Both the position numbers and the translations under genes were made by a program. Positions 35,420-47,949 of a stretch of DNA of 64,000 nucleotides are shown in pieces. Positions within the stretch are counted from its first letter, which is position 1; every line of letters starts with the position of its first letter. Where the stretch lies: assembly GCA_029582155.1 (NCBI GenBank), contig CM055896.1, positions 27,390,184-27,454,183 of the forward strand, read 5' to 3'. The DNA comes from Panopea generosa (Eukaryota; Mollusca; Bivalvia; Adapedonta; Hiatellidae). Below the pieces are notes generated by a model. It was not told where the DNA came from. It did not search any database and worked only from the letters and a program-made list of their open reading frames with translations.

Positions 35420-37520
35420 TAAAACAATGAAAACAGTTTCATAAGCAATGAAATAAATGGGTTGAAACATTGTTTCTCACATATAATGCATACCAAAGAC
35501 GATAAAGAAGAAAGAGAAAAAGTAGAAGAAGGAAAGGTCAGAGATAGTTTTAACCTAAACGAGGTTAACATATTTTTCAAAGATAAACTTTAGCTACAGA
35601 AAGCATTTTGTCAAAACAGTTACTTTAATTATTCACATGTAACTTATTTTCGACATTCATAAAAATTGTTTTTTTAAATAGGTCTTTACAAAAAACATTT
35701 AATTTTTTAAATTATTATCATATTGTATAACTACTTAATTATTTAGATATATAATATATAACATAAGCTAGATGATTATTCATGTTTCAAACCTATAGCT
35801 GTATTAATACGAAGAAAGATCTATATCAAACCAGTTAACATAACTGTGTACTAAATTTGTGTGACTAACGGACATCCTTCTTCACTCTTAGATAGAGTCA
35901 TTGTCCTTTTTAGAAAATTGTAACATAAAAATATGTTTTCATAAACATAAACAATTACCGCTTTATTTAAACATCAATAGTTAAACAATACCATATTCAA
36001 CCTATGTTTATATTGTCACATAGAATCAATGTGTATACACACATAACTATTTTTTCTACACACATGTGAATGCACATTAATATATTGCTATTCTTATTTC
36101 ATCTGTGCTTATTCAATAAAAGTCGACCCTTTCTTCTTTTCAATGTCTAATAATTTAACATTTTAATATATCTACTTATGTTCATATCGTATATTGTTTT
36201 CCTCTACTTTTGTGATGAAGTCATGGATTAATACATTGTTAAAACAGCATAAAGACGTATTTCATATGTTCTAAAATAACACAAAGTTTAGCACCTGTTT
36301 TTTGAATCACAATAGTAAAACCATACCATATTCTACCAATACAAATATTTATATTGTCACATGACACAACTCATATACTCACATAACTAAATTACATATA
36401 TATATATATAATTATTTAATATTATTTTACACATAAAAACATCTCGTTTATATTTTAAAGTGTCTGATGATGTAACCGTATCATACCTTTACTTATATTG
36501 TTAAATACAAATATAAGAAAAATCCAAAACAAACAAAAATATACATCCTTTTTACAAACACCAATCGTTATAACCGTTCTCTTTTTTATCTATGTTCTTA
36601 TTGTCACATAATAACAACTCACATACACACATAGCTATATCATAAAATATGTGAATATACATTATTATATTGTTATTCATATTTCATCTTTGCTTACGCC
36701 TTACAAAAGTTTCTCTTTTCTATTTTAAGATGGCTAATATTTAAACCGTTTCATATATTTACCTATGTTTATATTGTCTTCTACTCTAAATACATATATA
36801 TATATATATACTTTCTCCACGTAGTTATTATATGTGGATATGCTTTGATATCTTAATCTTTATATTCCAACTTTACATTTACATTAAATTACCCAATATT
36901 TTTACATACCAAATTGTACATCACCTCATGTATCTTAATATTTTAATAATCATATTTCATTTTTGCTTATACATAGCAAAATTTTAAATTATAAAATATA
37001 CCATACCCACACCAAAACATAGAATTTAATTATCATTTTATTTATTACTGTTAGCGAAACGAAAAAAAAAATAAGTCGCAAGATGGAAGTGAAAAAAAGC
37101 ATAAATTAACATAAACGTTTAATAATCATTTAGCACATAGAATATTATAATCATTAACAAGGCACACTTTGAAAACATGGGTAGTATCTTTCTATGCTAA
37201 TATTTATAATATCATCCAAGATTATATCAGTTTGATATTTGTTTCAGTAATATAATTTAATTCAAACACAACATAGCCATCTTAAGGCATAGGATTACTC
37301 AGCGCTACAGCCGCCATTTTTATGTTTTAGGATTTACTCTTTACCGAAACGAAAATAAAAAAAGTCAATAAAACTTTGCCTTTTTATCTAACTATCACAT
37401 TTCTGATGTATATTCACATTTACAAAATCTTGCTAAAACAAAACGCAAGATTTCATTAGTAAATTTTAAATGTGTTCTTTAGATAAACAAACCATTCTTT
37501 TTTAAATATTAGAATACATT
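35420..37520. other. AT-rich DNA with a diverged tandem repeat
   Basis: No gene seen. Between about 35950 and 36800 a diverged unit of roughly 250-340 bp recurs. It is marked by TTTATATTGTCACAT (about 36008, 36349), CACATAACTA/CACATAGCTA and ATTGTTATTCATATTTCATC/ATTGCTATTCTTATTTCATC. It may be LINE 5' UTR or an old satellite. Confidence 0.45.
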
Positions 37521-37529
37521 TGGCATATA

Positions 37530-38347
37530 TATCACAGCGTATACATATAGCGTGTACATACAGCGTGTACATACAGCGTATACACACAGCGTATACATCA
37601 CAGCGTATACATACAGCGTATATATACAAACAGTGTGTACATACAGCGTGTACACACAGCGTATACATACAGCATATACATCACAGCGTATACATACAGC
37701 GTGTACATACAGCGTATACATACAGCGTACATGTATATATACATACAGCGTGTACATACACCGTATACATACAGCGTATACATCACAGCGTATACATACA
37801 GCGTGTACCTACAGCGTATATATACATACAGCGTGTACATAACAGCGTATACATCACAGCGTATACATCACAGCGTGTACATACAGCGTATACATACGTA
37901 TAGCGTGTACATACAGCGTAAACATAAAAGGGTATACATACAGCGTATACATACAGCGTATGCATCACAGCGTATACATACAGCGTGTACATACAGCGTA
38001 TATACATACAGCGTGTACATACAGCATATACATACAGCGTGTACACACAGCGTGTACATCACAGCGTATACATACAGTGTGTACATACAGCGTATACATA
38101 CAGCGTATACATAACAGCGTGTACATCACAGCGTGTACATCACAGCGTGTACACCACAGCGTATACATCACAACGTTGCATACAGTGTATACATACAGCG
38201 TATACATCACAGCGTGTTCATAGAGCGTATACATAACAGCGTATACATACAGCGTATACATCACAGCGTATATATCACAGCGTATACATACAGCGTATAT
38301 ATCACAGCGTGTACACACAGCGTGTACATACAGCGTATACATACAGC
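37530..38347. repeat. 13-bp minisatellite (ACAGCGTATACAT)
   Basis: About 62 copies of ACAGCG(T/TG)TACAT with 13- and 14-bp variants (the latter from CATCACAGCG). Units contain the palindrome GTATAC and alternate purine and pyrimidine. With no stop in either strand and a period not divisible by three, all six frames are open for long stretches (YTYSVYIQRIHTAY-type). These are not genes. Confidence 0.95.
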
Positions 38348-38364
38348 TCTTGACATTTAGCGGA

Positions 38365-38960
38365 CTTGAATAAGAAAGAAGATTTAGGATAACAATGATG
38401 GTAGGAACTTTGCAATCTGGTTATGTTAAATCAATACATAGATGTCGGTTAATGTCGTATACAAATTATAATAACGCTACTCAATATTTTGACGACGGTA
38501 AATAGCGGGTCAGCTGTTCTGTTCTGTATAGTTGAACGTATTTAAACGCGAGCTCATTACCAGTACAATACCAGCCGACACGTGCTCAATATATTCGGCT
38601 TATCATGCCGTATAATATCTTATAATTAATTATTGGATTTGGTTTATTGTTCTATAACTCTTTGTAATGTTTCATTGACATGTACGTCAACATTGACATG
38701 TGTCATTTTTTATTTTGAAAATAAATTCAATAGAGAAAACACTAGATAGAGAAAAAGAGCCAGCATTTTTTTTCAAAGTAATCACAAATAACACAGGAAG
38801 CATATCTGTTAAAATGATACAGTTCGCGTTAATTTCGGTTTTGATTATAAAAACAAAAGGAATCAACTGATCAATAATGCAAAATGATTGTCATAATCAC
38901 AAGACTGGTAATAAAGAAGGGAATTTAATTTGCATGCGGTTTGTTTGCACATCAACTCAT
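38365..38960. other. Unique AT-rich spacer between two minisatellites
   Basis: About 600 bp. No gene, TIR or SINE recognised. Confidence 0.5.
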
Positions 38961-38964
38961 ATAA

Positions 38965-40885
38965 GTATACGTCGATGACATGAGGACAGAGTATACGTCG
39001 ATGCCATAAAGACAGACATGAGAACAGAGTATACGTCGATGCCATGAGGACAGAGTATGTGTCGATGACATGAGGACAGAGTATACGTCGATGACAGAGT
39101 ATACATCGATGTCATGAAGACAGAGTATACGCCGATGACATGAGGACAGAGTATACGTCGATGACATGAGGACAGAGTATACGTCGATGCCATGAGGACA
39201 GAGTACACGCCGATGACATGAGGACAGAGTATACGCCGATGACATGAAGACAGAGTATACTACGATGACATGAGGACAGAGTATACGTCGATGCCATGAG
39301 GACAGAGTATACGCCGATGACATGAGGACAGAGTTTACGCCGATGACATGAGGACAGAGTATACTACGATGACATGAGGACAGAGTATTCGTCGATGAGA
39401 TGAAGACAGAGTATACGTCGATGCCATGAGAACAGAGTATACGTCGATGCCATGAAGACAGACATGAGAACAGAGTATACGTAGATGCCATGAGGACAGA
39501 GTATGTGTCGATGACATGAGGACAGAGTATACGTCGATGACAGAGTATACATCGATGTCATGAAGACAGAGTATACGCCGATGACATGAGGACAGAGTAT
39601 ACGTCGATGCCATGAGGACAGAGTACACGCCGATGACATGAGGACAGAGTATACGCCGATGACATGAGGACAGAGTATACGCCGATGACATGAAGACAGA
39701 GTATACTACGGTGACATGAGGACAGAGTATACGTCGATGCCATGAGGACAGAGTATACGCCGATGACATGAGGACAGAGTATACTACGATGACATGAGGA
39801 CAGAGTATACGTCGATGACATGAGGACAGAGTATTCGTCGATGCCATGAGGACAGAGTATACGTCGATGCCATGAGGACAGAGTATACGCCGATGACATG
39901 AGGACAGAGTATACTACGATGACATGAGAACAGAGTATACGTCGATGCCATGAGAACAGAGTATACGTCGATGCCATGAGGACAGAGTATACGCCGATGA
40001 CATGAGGACAGAGTATACTACGATGACATGAGAACAGAGTATACGTCGATGCCATGAGAACAGAGTATACGTCGATGGCATGAGGACAGAGTAACCGCCG
40101 ATGACACGAGGACGGAGTATACGCCGATGCCACGAGGACAGAGTATACGTCGATGACACGACGACTGAGTATACGTCTATGACACGAGGACAGAGTATAC
40201 GTCGATGCCACGAGGACGGAGTATACGCCGATGACACGAGGACAGAGTATACGTCGATGACACGAGGACTGAGTATACGTCGATGACATGAGGACAGAGT
40301 ATACGTCGATGGGATGAAGACTGAGTTTACGTCGATGACATGAAGACAAAGTATACATCGATGATATGAAAACAGAGTTGACGTCGGTGACGACATAAGG
40401 ATAAATTATACGTCGATGACATGAGAACAGAGTTTACGTCGATGACATGAGGACGGAGTATACGTCGATGGCATGAAAACTGAATATACGTCGATGACAT
40501 GAGGACAAATTATACGTCGATGATATGAAGACTGATTATACGTCGATGACATGAAGACAAAGTATACGTCGATGACATAAGAACAAAGTATATGTCGATG
40601 ACATGAAGACTGAGTATACGCCGATGACATGAGAACAGAGTATACGTCGATGACATGAAGACACAGTATACGTCGATGGCATGAGAACAGAGTTTACGTC
40701 CCTGACATGATGACAACTTATACGTCGTTGACATGAGGACAGACTATACTTCGAAGACATGAGGACAAAATAAACGTCGATGACATGAGGACTTAGTATA
40801 CGTTGATGGTATGAAGACAGAGTATACGTCGATGGCATGAGGACAAATGTTATGTCGATGACATGAGGACAGGGTATACGTCTAT
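38965..40885. repeat. 26-bp minisatellite (GATGACATGAGGACAGAGTATACGTC)
   Basis: About 73 copies of a 26-bp unit beginning GATGACATGAGGACAGAGTA and ending TACGTC. The period is not a multiple of three and the unit is stop-free on the minus strand, so spurious minus ORFs of up to 266 codons (RRILCPHVIGVYSVLMSS-type) arise. Divergence is higher towards the right end. A segment of about 150 bp at 39001 recurs near 39441, so a higher-order duplication is present. Confidence 0.95.
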
Positions 40886-41154
40886 TTATACTTCAGATTA
40901 ATGGTTCCGTCGTGTCAATATACGAGTATCAGCATATTTGTGAAACAGAAACCTACATTGATGTATACTACATGTATAAGTTACAGTAACTTGGTTACCA
41001 TCTCGTCCTTCGTCAGCATACGACATGTATGCTCTGTTATAACAATTTATGATTAAATACAGGTTTTACGAATCCAATGTAAGCATACATGTGTAATAGG
41101 AAAATCTCACTCGAGGTCAACATGCAGGGACCAAGGTCATAATTTCATGCTATA

Positions 41155-41345
41155 CCTGTCATTATTCTGACGTAACGATTAACCTGATTTTCCATTGCCA
41201 TATATAACCTGTTATATAATATTTTATGTGTTGTCGTCATTATTCTGACGTGATGTCTAACCCTTTTTACGATTTTCCTATGCCATATATGACATGTTAT
41301 GTGTTGAAGTCATTATTCTTACGTAACGTTTAACCCGGGTTTCCT
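41155..41345 (+). repeat. 73-bp repeat, three units
   Basis: Units with CATTATTCTGACGTAACG, ACGATTTYCCNTTGCCATAT and ATAACCTGTTAT at a spacing of 73-78 bp. A second three-unit block of the same family lies at 42345-42520, in the same orientation. Confidence 0.75.
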
Positions 41346-42041
41346 TAACTTGCATACAGTAGCCAGTCTATATATCTTGACTGTGACTCCTCCTGCAATT
41401 GGCGTCCATTTTCATTGGGCATAAAATAATATGTTATACCCGTATTAATTAGACTTTTAGCACGTTTTTTTAAATTTTATTTTTGAAAATACTTAAATAA
41501 AAAAATATAGTTTAATTTTTGTATTGAAAAGAATGTCAATATTTAGGCCGGAAATTCAGCCCGTATGCTTTTCATTGGTTATAATCGGCGTTCAAGACAG
41601 AGGTTAGCGCAACCTCATAAAAACATTTTCCACACATAAATTAAAAAGCCTGAAAAATCATTATGGCACTATACAAATATGTAAACAATGTTAAATTATG
41701 ATACAAGAAATCAATCGTGAAACATCGGGTATTTCCGTATCCTCCGTAGAATACACCTCGTGTATAGCTCTAGTATACACCAACGCGAATCGCCTGTGTT
41801 ACAAGTCTGTGTTCATTCGCGTGAAAGTAACAAATAATGTATCCGTCATTAAGTTGATTATATATGGCGTTGTTATATCGATTTTTTTATTTATACACTC
41901 GACATGGGTCATATTTATAGGGAAATTTAAAATATCAGTCTTGATTAACAAACGTTTATATTTCCAATGTACATGTATATAAACAGGTGGCATAAGGGGG
42001 CCGCCATTTTATTTTATCATGTGACTGAAAGTATTTCCAAA

Positions 42042-42215
42042 ATGGCGCCTTATTATGTCAGAGGTCTATTGCGTAGCATAAAGACCGAGGTGATCAGATT
42101 GACAAGAAATAACTACCAGAACGGGATCGAGCGTGAGCGTCTTCAATCGGAATTCTTATATAACGTTCACAGATTTGCATTGCATTTGGAGCTGCGTATT
42201 ATACCCGGCATATAA
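42042..42215 (+). CDS. Hypothetical 57-residue ORF
   Basis: The ATG in AAAATGGCGCC opens MAPYYVRGLLRSIKTEVIRL, then charged helical sequence to IIPGI and TAA. An upstream in-frame ATG (41967) is less likely because it precedes low-complexity codons. The sequence around the start (CCGCCATTTT...AAAATGGCGCC) looks like paired YY1-type sites, as found at some animal transcription starts. No family recognised. It may be an intact small gene or chance. Confidence 0.25.
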   Translation: MAPYYVRGLLRSIKTEVIRLTRNNYQNGIERERLQSEFLYNVHRFALHLELRIIPGI

Positions 42216-42344
42216 TATAAGATAGATAAGGTGCTGGCAACCAGGAATTCATTCACTCCGTAACAAAATAAACAAAATGGTAGTCAAATGCAGGAGTGTT
42301 CCCTTTCTCCGAACAAGCTGTAGAGTGAACCGGTTCGTGGAGTT

Positions 42345-42520
42345 TGGGTTTCCCATTGCCATACATAACTTGTTACTTGTTGACGTCATTAGTCTGACGT
42401 AATGTCTAACCTTTATTACGATTTCCCTTTGCCAAATATGACCTGTTATGTGTTGACGTCATTATTCTGACGTAACGTCTAAGTCTCGTAACGATTTCCT
42501 TATGCCATATATAACTGTTT
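42345..42520 (+). repeat. 73-bp repeat, second block
   Basis: Three units at 73-bp spacing, with perfect CRE palindromes TGACGTCA at 42381 and 42454. Same family as 41155-41345. Confidence 0.75.
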
Positions 42521-42894
42521 TATTTACCTCCAGCAAGTGCAATGCCTTTCACTGGATGAGAGCGGTCACATGGTAACCCCACATTTTCTATAGACGGTTA
42601 CTCAGTAAGTGTTCATGGAGTGCAGACAAAACAAAGTATCGTTAAACAGAATATAATCGTATATTATATTTATTAAAAACTGAATTTTGCAATATTATGG
42701 TTCACCCCTTTGATTATAATTCCCATTATTCAATGTATATTTAAAAACTGGAAATGGAGCTCACAATAGAGTTGATGTGTTAACCACTTTACTCACACGA
42801 AACGAAATATTCTAGCACTACTTTTTCATTGTCGGTATTTTGATTGACCTGTTATAATTGTTTTTGAATAAGAAAATGATACAATTCCGGAAGT

Positions 42895-43060
42895 AACTGA
42901 GGACTTTCACACTTGAATCAGCGGTGAGAGACGAATGTCAATGAGACGCAATGTCGTATATCAATCATCACGGAGAACGTGACCTGGGGAATAGAACTCA
43001 CGACCCCAGGTTGATATATTGTAGTAAGACGTGCTACTGACTGAGTCAACAGGACCCGAC
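42895..43060 (-). mobile_element. tRNA-derived SINE
   Basis: The minus strand begins TCGGGTCCTGTTGACTCAGT (box A region, TGACTCAGTCAGTAGC) and has box B GTGAGTTCTATTCCCCAGG. The body holds CATTGACATTCGTCTCTCAC, shared with the copy at 18205-18440. Confidence 0.7.
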
Positions 43061-43905
43061 TTAGCGTTCTAACCGTTCAAGTCATTACAAACTCTCCCGA
43101 TTGTATAACCATAGTTGGCATATATCTATAACTTGTTATCGGGTGTATCTAAGCACTGTTGCTTGATCAAAGTGTTGCTGGTTTTCAAAATTAGAAACGA
43201 ACATTTACCATAAACCAATCCCATTCCATCTTTTTGCCCAATCTGACACCTTATTAATTGAATGTAAATGTTTTTGAAGTTATGGTTTGATTTTATTGTA
43301 GCATAGCCCAGCATGTTTCGCCTCATCTTCATCAAGGACTGCCATGCAAAAGTAATACCTCAATACACACTTACTGTAAACATATACTCGTGTAAACATT
43401 TATGGTCTAATTAAGAATTCACCGTGAAGACATAATGATTCTAATTTTTTATTGTAATTATTTCAGCAGAACTTATATTCAACTCCCCAGAAATATAAAG
43501 TAGCAGTGTCTAACAGCAGGTATCTACAATCTGCCCTCACCTCGAAAAATACAGTTAACAATAATCATCTACCTACATGTAAATTATGTTTATATTTCTT
43601 TTTTATATGATTAAAAAATCCTACTTAAATCTTAATCTTTGCTTTCACTATAGGTACATATATGGTATGCTTATGTATGGATTCTTTATCAAAAATAGTC
43701 ATCGGTTTAGACCTACATTTGCAAACAAAACATTTCGACGAACTGGTTTAAATATCCTTTGAATGGCTTTCCAGCTGAAGATGCTTAAACAATTGATTAC
43801 GATGTTCTCTTCATGCTGTGAACGAATAAAAGTATATCCATCGATAACTCTAGTGATGATGAATAGAACAAATGTTTTGAGTTATGACACAGACTGGAAC
43901 ATAAA
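43061..43905. other. 3' flank/3' UTR region of the GPCR gene
   Basis: AT-rich, no ORF of interest. A minus-strand AATAAA (TTTATT on plus) lies near 43448-43455, about 450 nt after the GPCR stop, and could serve as its poly(A) signal. Confidence 0.4.
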
Positions 43906-45093
43906 CTATGCAGCAGTGTGAAGGGTTGTTTCTGTATTTGATTGAAATATTTTTGTCTTCCAGCAGACCAAATATTTCTTGAAGTTATATCTGTATCTAG
44001 AGCTGTTAATAGCGTAAAGAAAGGGGTTGACAGCCGACTTGGTCCACAGAAGCCAGTTCATGACTTCATAGACACTCGTGTTGACACATTCATCCGCGCA
44101 AACTGAAACTATCATCGTTGTTATTGTATATGGAGCCCAACAAAAAAGAAAAACCACAACGAGTGCAGCAAGAAATCTTGCTGCCTTCGAGTCTCGCTGT
44201 GCACGAGAGTTAGTAAGTTTTCGTCCATGTTTTCTTTGAATAAATTCCTCAGGTTTTCTATTTGAATTCATTCCATCTCGTTCATTTATGGAACTTGGGT
44301 CAAATGTAATTTTTGTCGGCGTCTTAGCTGCTGCTGTATTAGTATTATTAATCCTTGTTTTATCAGCTGATACGTTCACGCGAGATGTTTCTGTATTTAT
44401 ACGTGTGGCACCAGACGACATGTGGTTTATCTTAATCCTGTCGCGTATTTTATAATATATTAAACTGTTAAAAATTGCCAAACATGTGACTGGTAGTGCA
44501 AATTCAACTACTGCTGTAATGGTCGTAAATTCAACATTATAAGCGAATTCAACGTCACAATCCATATGTCCGACAGTAGAATATCCCACCCAGTGATTCC
44601 ATCCTATAATTGACGGCCCGTACGTGACAAAAGCTATCATCCACGAAAGCACAATCTGCACACACGCTTTCTTTCTCGTAACCTTCAGTGTATAATAAGG
44701 ACCGTATGATATCAACAGCAGTCGATCTAAACTCAACAGAAGTACCAGAAGTATGGACTCCAGGCAAAGGGTAAAGTCTATGACAAGCCAAACTTTACAA
44801 AATATATTGCCAAAATTCCATGTAAATTCAGTTAATGTATAAACAGCATAGAATGGCATACTGATGCAGCCGATCAGAAGGTCGGTGATTGCGAGATTGA
44901 AGATGTAAAAGTCATAAACCGTATTGAGACGACTGTCCCTGATATATGCCACAATAGTTAACACATTGCCGACGATTGCCAAGAAAATCAAACTAACAAT
45001 CCCAACGGCCGAAAACGCCTGAAAAGCCGGCGTCATACGAACAAAGTCATAGTCGTAGTCATAGTCTCCATCGTAGGAGTAAACGTTATCCAT
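43906..45093 (-). CDS. Class A GPCR, histamine H3-like amine receptor
   Basis: 395 aa, one coding exon. ATG at 45093 is chosen; the frame is open 8 codons further but only from a GTG. A seven-helix membrane receptor. Seen: GNVL (TM1), NLAITD with D71 (2.50), Cys99 and Cys179 for the ECL disulfide, and D106 (3.32) in VWLVIDFTLC, the amine-anchoring Asp. SLDRLL has DRL in place of DRY. TYGPSIIGWNHW lies in TM4. E197 lies four residues before the TM5 Pro (ITAVVEFALP), equal to Glu5.46 of H3/H4. FCWAPYTI (TM6) and WLLWTKSAVNPFLY (TM7, NPxxY) follow. ICL3 is long and basic. The N-terminus has an acidic Tyr run (YSYDGDYDYDYDF), possibly sulfated. The nearest relatives I recall are HRH3/HRH4, so histamine or another amine and Gi coupling are inferred. 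An AG after CTATTTCTTCTT (45125-45126) suggests a 5' UTR intron. Confidence 0.85.
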   Translation of the reverse strand: MDNVYSYDGDYDYDYDFVRMTPAFQAFSAVGIVSLIFLAIVGNVLTIVAYIRDSRLNTVYDFYIFNLAITDLLIGCISMPFYAVYTLTEFTWNFGNIFCKVWLVIDFTLCLESILLVLLLSLDRLLLISYGPYYTLKVTRKKACVQIVLSWMIAFVTYGPSIIGWNHWVGYSTVGHMDCDVEFAYNVEFTTITAVVEFALPVTCLAIFNSLIYYKIRDRIKINHMSSGATRINTETSRVNVSADKTRINNTNTAAAKTPTKITFDPSSINERDGMNSNRKPEEFIQRKHGRKLTNSRAQRDSKAARFLAALVVVFLFCWAPYTITTMIVSVCADECVNTSVYEVMNWLLWTKSAVNPFLYAINSSRYRYNFKKYLVCWKTKIFQSNTETTLHTAA

Positions 45094-45126
45094 CCTTCCC
45101 AAACGTTGCCACGCCACAAAATTTCT

Positions 45127-47945
45127 GAAGAAGAAATAGATAAAGGTAAAGACAACCTTATATAACGTGAAAGATATTTCAGTTATGCATTCATTATGTT
45201 GACATCACAGTTTTATCACAATTCTGGTCGGTGGACATTTCGAAATTGCCAACGTTTAGTATTTAGTCATCCTTTAATAATTATTTCAAAAATATACCAT
45301 CAGAGAGGCCAAATTATTATTAAAGTATTAAATACTTCTTATAACAACTAATCTTCAAGTTGAATATAACATTGAACTTACTAAGTGATTCTTAGATGTC
45401 ACTGTTGTACTAGTTTAAAAATGTAATACACATGATTATCCACCGTATTGTGTATATATATCTGTAACGATAAATAGAGATACAGCGAATCTGCCCTAAA
45501 TCGAACGGCAATTTTAACAAAATGATCACATTAAAATGATAAAATGTGTGCAATTTGCTACAGGAGTTCAGTTAGAATTATCAGTTTAATTGTTTAAGTG
45601 GTGTTATCAGTAACATTTATGGTGCTTAAGATGACTGTACGTATCAGTGCTCATTAACCACATACCGAGGAACAATGTCAATAACGCGTCTTTCTCGCAC
45701 GAAGGAAGGGAGCATAATAAACCATAGCTATCAGTTTAATCAGACTCTAGTTACAAATATGAGTTTGTAAGCCATTTCCATCTCGAGAAATACTCCTAAC
45801 ATGTCTTTGTTTAATAATGCCAGTCTTGTCAACATTTCGAATCTCTGGACCAATTAACACAAACTCTCGGGGGATACATAATGCGAGATTAATTCTAATT
45901 GTAATTTTGAACAATTTTGTTTCGACATTGTTGAATGGCAACGCATGTTAGCAATTTATGAGAGGCGGTTTTAAATTTAATTCAGTGATGCTGCAAACAT
46001 TACTTGCTATATTCTTTTTGTAAAATATTTAATAAAATCAATAATCGTTGAACAAGGTAACGGCATCAAACGAGTATAACAAGATGCATTAAGAAGATAT
46101 TTTAAATAAACTCTTTTTATTAAAACATGGTTTTTACCGTCCAACAATGAACAATGACATACGGTCTGGAGATAATCGTTGAACCGACAGCATTGAAAAG
46201 GTCGACAAATCTTATATACCTCTAACAATATACTTTGCAGAGTTGCTGCAAAATAATTGGAGGCTTTTCACAAAACACAGCATAAAACTGACATATTTAT
46301 AATAACAGCCAATGTCAATTTATTATAGCAGGTCAAACGTTGCAATATTGTAAAACATATTTTCTTGTTCTAACTTAATATAGTTTGTGTTGTTAAATTG
46401 TACATGCTCATTATTTTGCATTCTTGTTGTATAGTTGTATAATGTGCTTGTTGCTTTTATATTAATTTTCTTAATTTTCATTCTTATTGTTTAATTTAAT
46501 TGGTATTCGTTAATTTTATTATGTTAATTGTATTGTTTTATTTTATTTTTGTTCTTTGTTTTACAATAAGAATGTAAAACAGATATCATAAATTCAAAAC
46601 TTTACACCAAATATGTAAAATTTAACAACACACTGTTAATTTCAACAAGAAAAAAGTGATACAGTATTGCATCGTTTCTCCTGCCATAGTTTATGTGTAA
46701 GGATATATGATTGCATGATGTATAAAATTCACAACGGTGATAGGACGTTTTTAAGTGAGTGTGTAATTGATAGAATTATTAGTCTAGCTCTATTGCGCTT
46801 TGCATGAAATTGATAAAAGCTCCATGTTTTATTTCATACATGTACCACACCCCGACCAACCAATTAAAAATAACACTTGTTTTTATTGTCAAGTACACCT
46901 CAATTATGATACAAGTTTGCTATTTATTAAATCACTGCCGATATCGCTGAGGACATTCTTTCTGATGTTGGATGAAATGGAACGCACACGTGCCAGCCAG
47001 AAAATGAGATTGCAATATATATAACCACCCAAGTAGGTATCATTTACACGATGGAACTCAACACAGTCGTAATATATGTACTACAGGTTCTTAACGAAAT
47101 TATTATCAGAACAAATCTGCATGATTGTATTCAATATAACTTGAACATATACAGTTCATCATTATTTACACAAACAATACAAAAAATGCATGCAGCATAC
47201 GAGGGTGAACATAAATATTCTACATACATAAATATGTTTTAAAATAAATCATATAGTTACAATGCGCATTAACTAGTAAGTTGTAAATAAATGTATACAT
47301 ACTCTGACGATGTGTATGTACGTTCTAAATTCTAAATAATTCATAGAAAGGACACATACGTACAAAATGATACTCATCTTCAATATCATTACATTTTCTT
47401 TTGATGTCTACCAGTTTCTATATTTATTTGATGCGAATATAACCCTGCTAATATGCTTCTAAATTAGTAAGATGTCATTTTACTTATGTGTTTTCGTAGT
47501 CCTGAGTTGTACAAATATGCCGATGTTAATGGCTGAAGGAAACAACTAAACTTCTTGAAAACCAGCATATAGAGAGAGTGTTTTAACCCGAGGCCCAATT
47601 TAGTATAGCTGAATCTTTATCACAATCTATTATAAGCGTATGTAATACATTATAAAATATACAATAACTTATTTTTGGTAGAATACAACCTAAGGAAATG
47701 TTTGATTATTCTTATTTGTCTTACTATATATAGTGGGTATGTACCCAACTCGCTATACAACTATTTGCTTACATTTAAACATTAAGTAGCCATTTGAAAA
47801 TACATTTTAACGTTCTATAATGGTACGTGTATGCTTTGTTATATTTAAAAAAGAAACGATTTCAAACCGTTCCCCGTCGACGTTTTAGTAGCAGTCATAA
47901 ATGACCCTCCACATAAACTTCCACTTGTTAAAGCCAACTCTAAAT
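45127..47945. other. Upstream region of the GPCR gene, AT-rich
   Basis: Probably promoter and 5' UTR intron of the GPCR. No exon was identified. The short ORFs at 46800-47024 and 47051-47242 look random. Confidence 0.45.
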
Positions 47946-47949
47946 TATT

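Noticed and set aside
37456..38360. Many ORFs on both strands (Tyr/His/Arg-rich) as genes
   Set aside because: All lie in a 13-bp tandem array with no stop codon in any frame.
38863..40838. Minus ORFs up to 266 codons (SSCHRRILCPHVIGVYSVL) as a repeat protein
   Set aside because: The 26-bp period shifts frame each unit and several overlapping frames are equally open, so there is no evidence of coding.
45094..45117. GPCR start at the upstream GTG
   Set aside because: Animal initiation at GTG is unlikely. The first in-frame ATG at 45093 leaves a complete receptor.
46800..47242. Two short plus ORFs as small genes
   Set aside because: Low-complexity codon use, no start context, no family resemblance.
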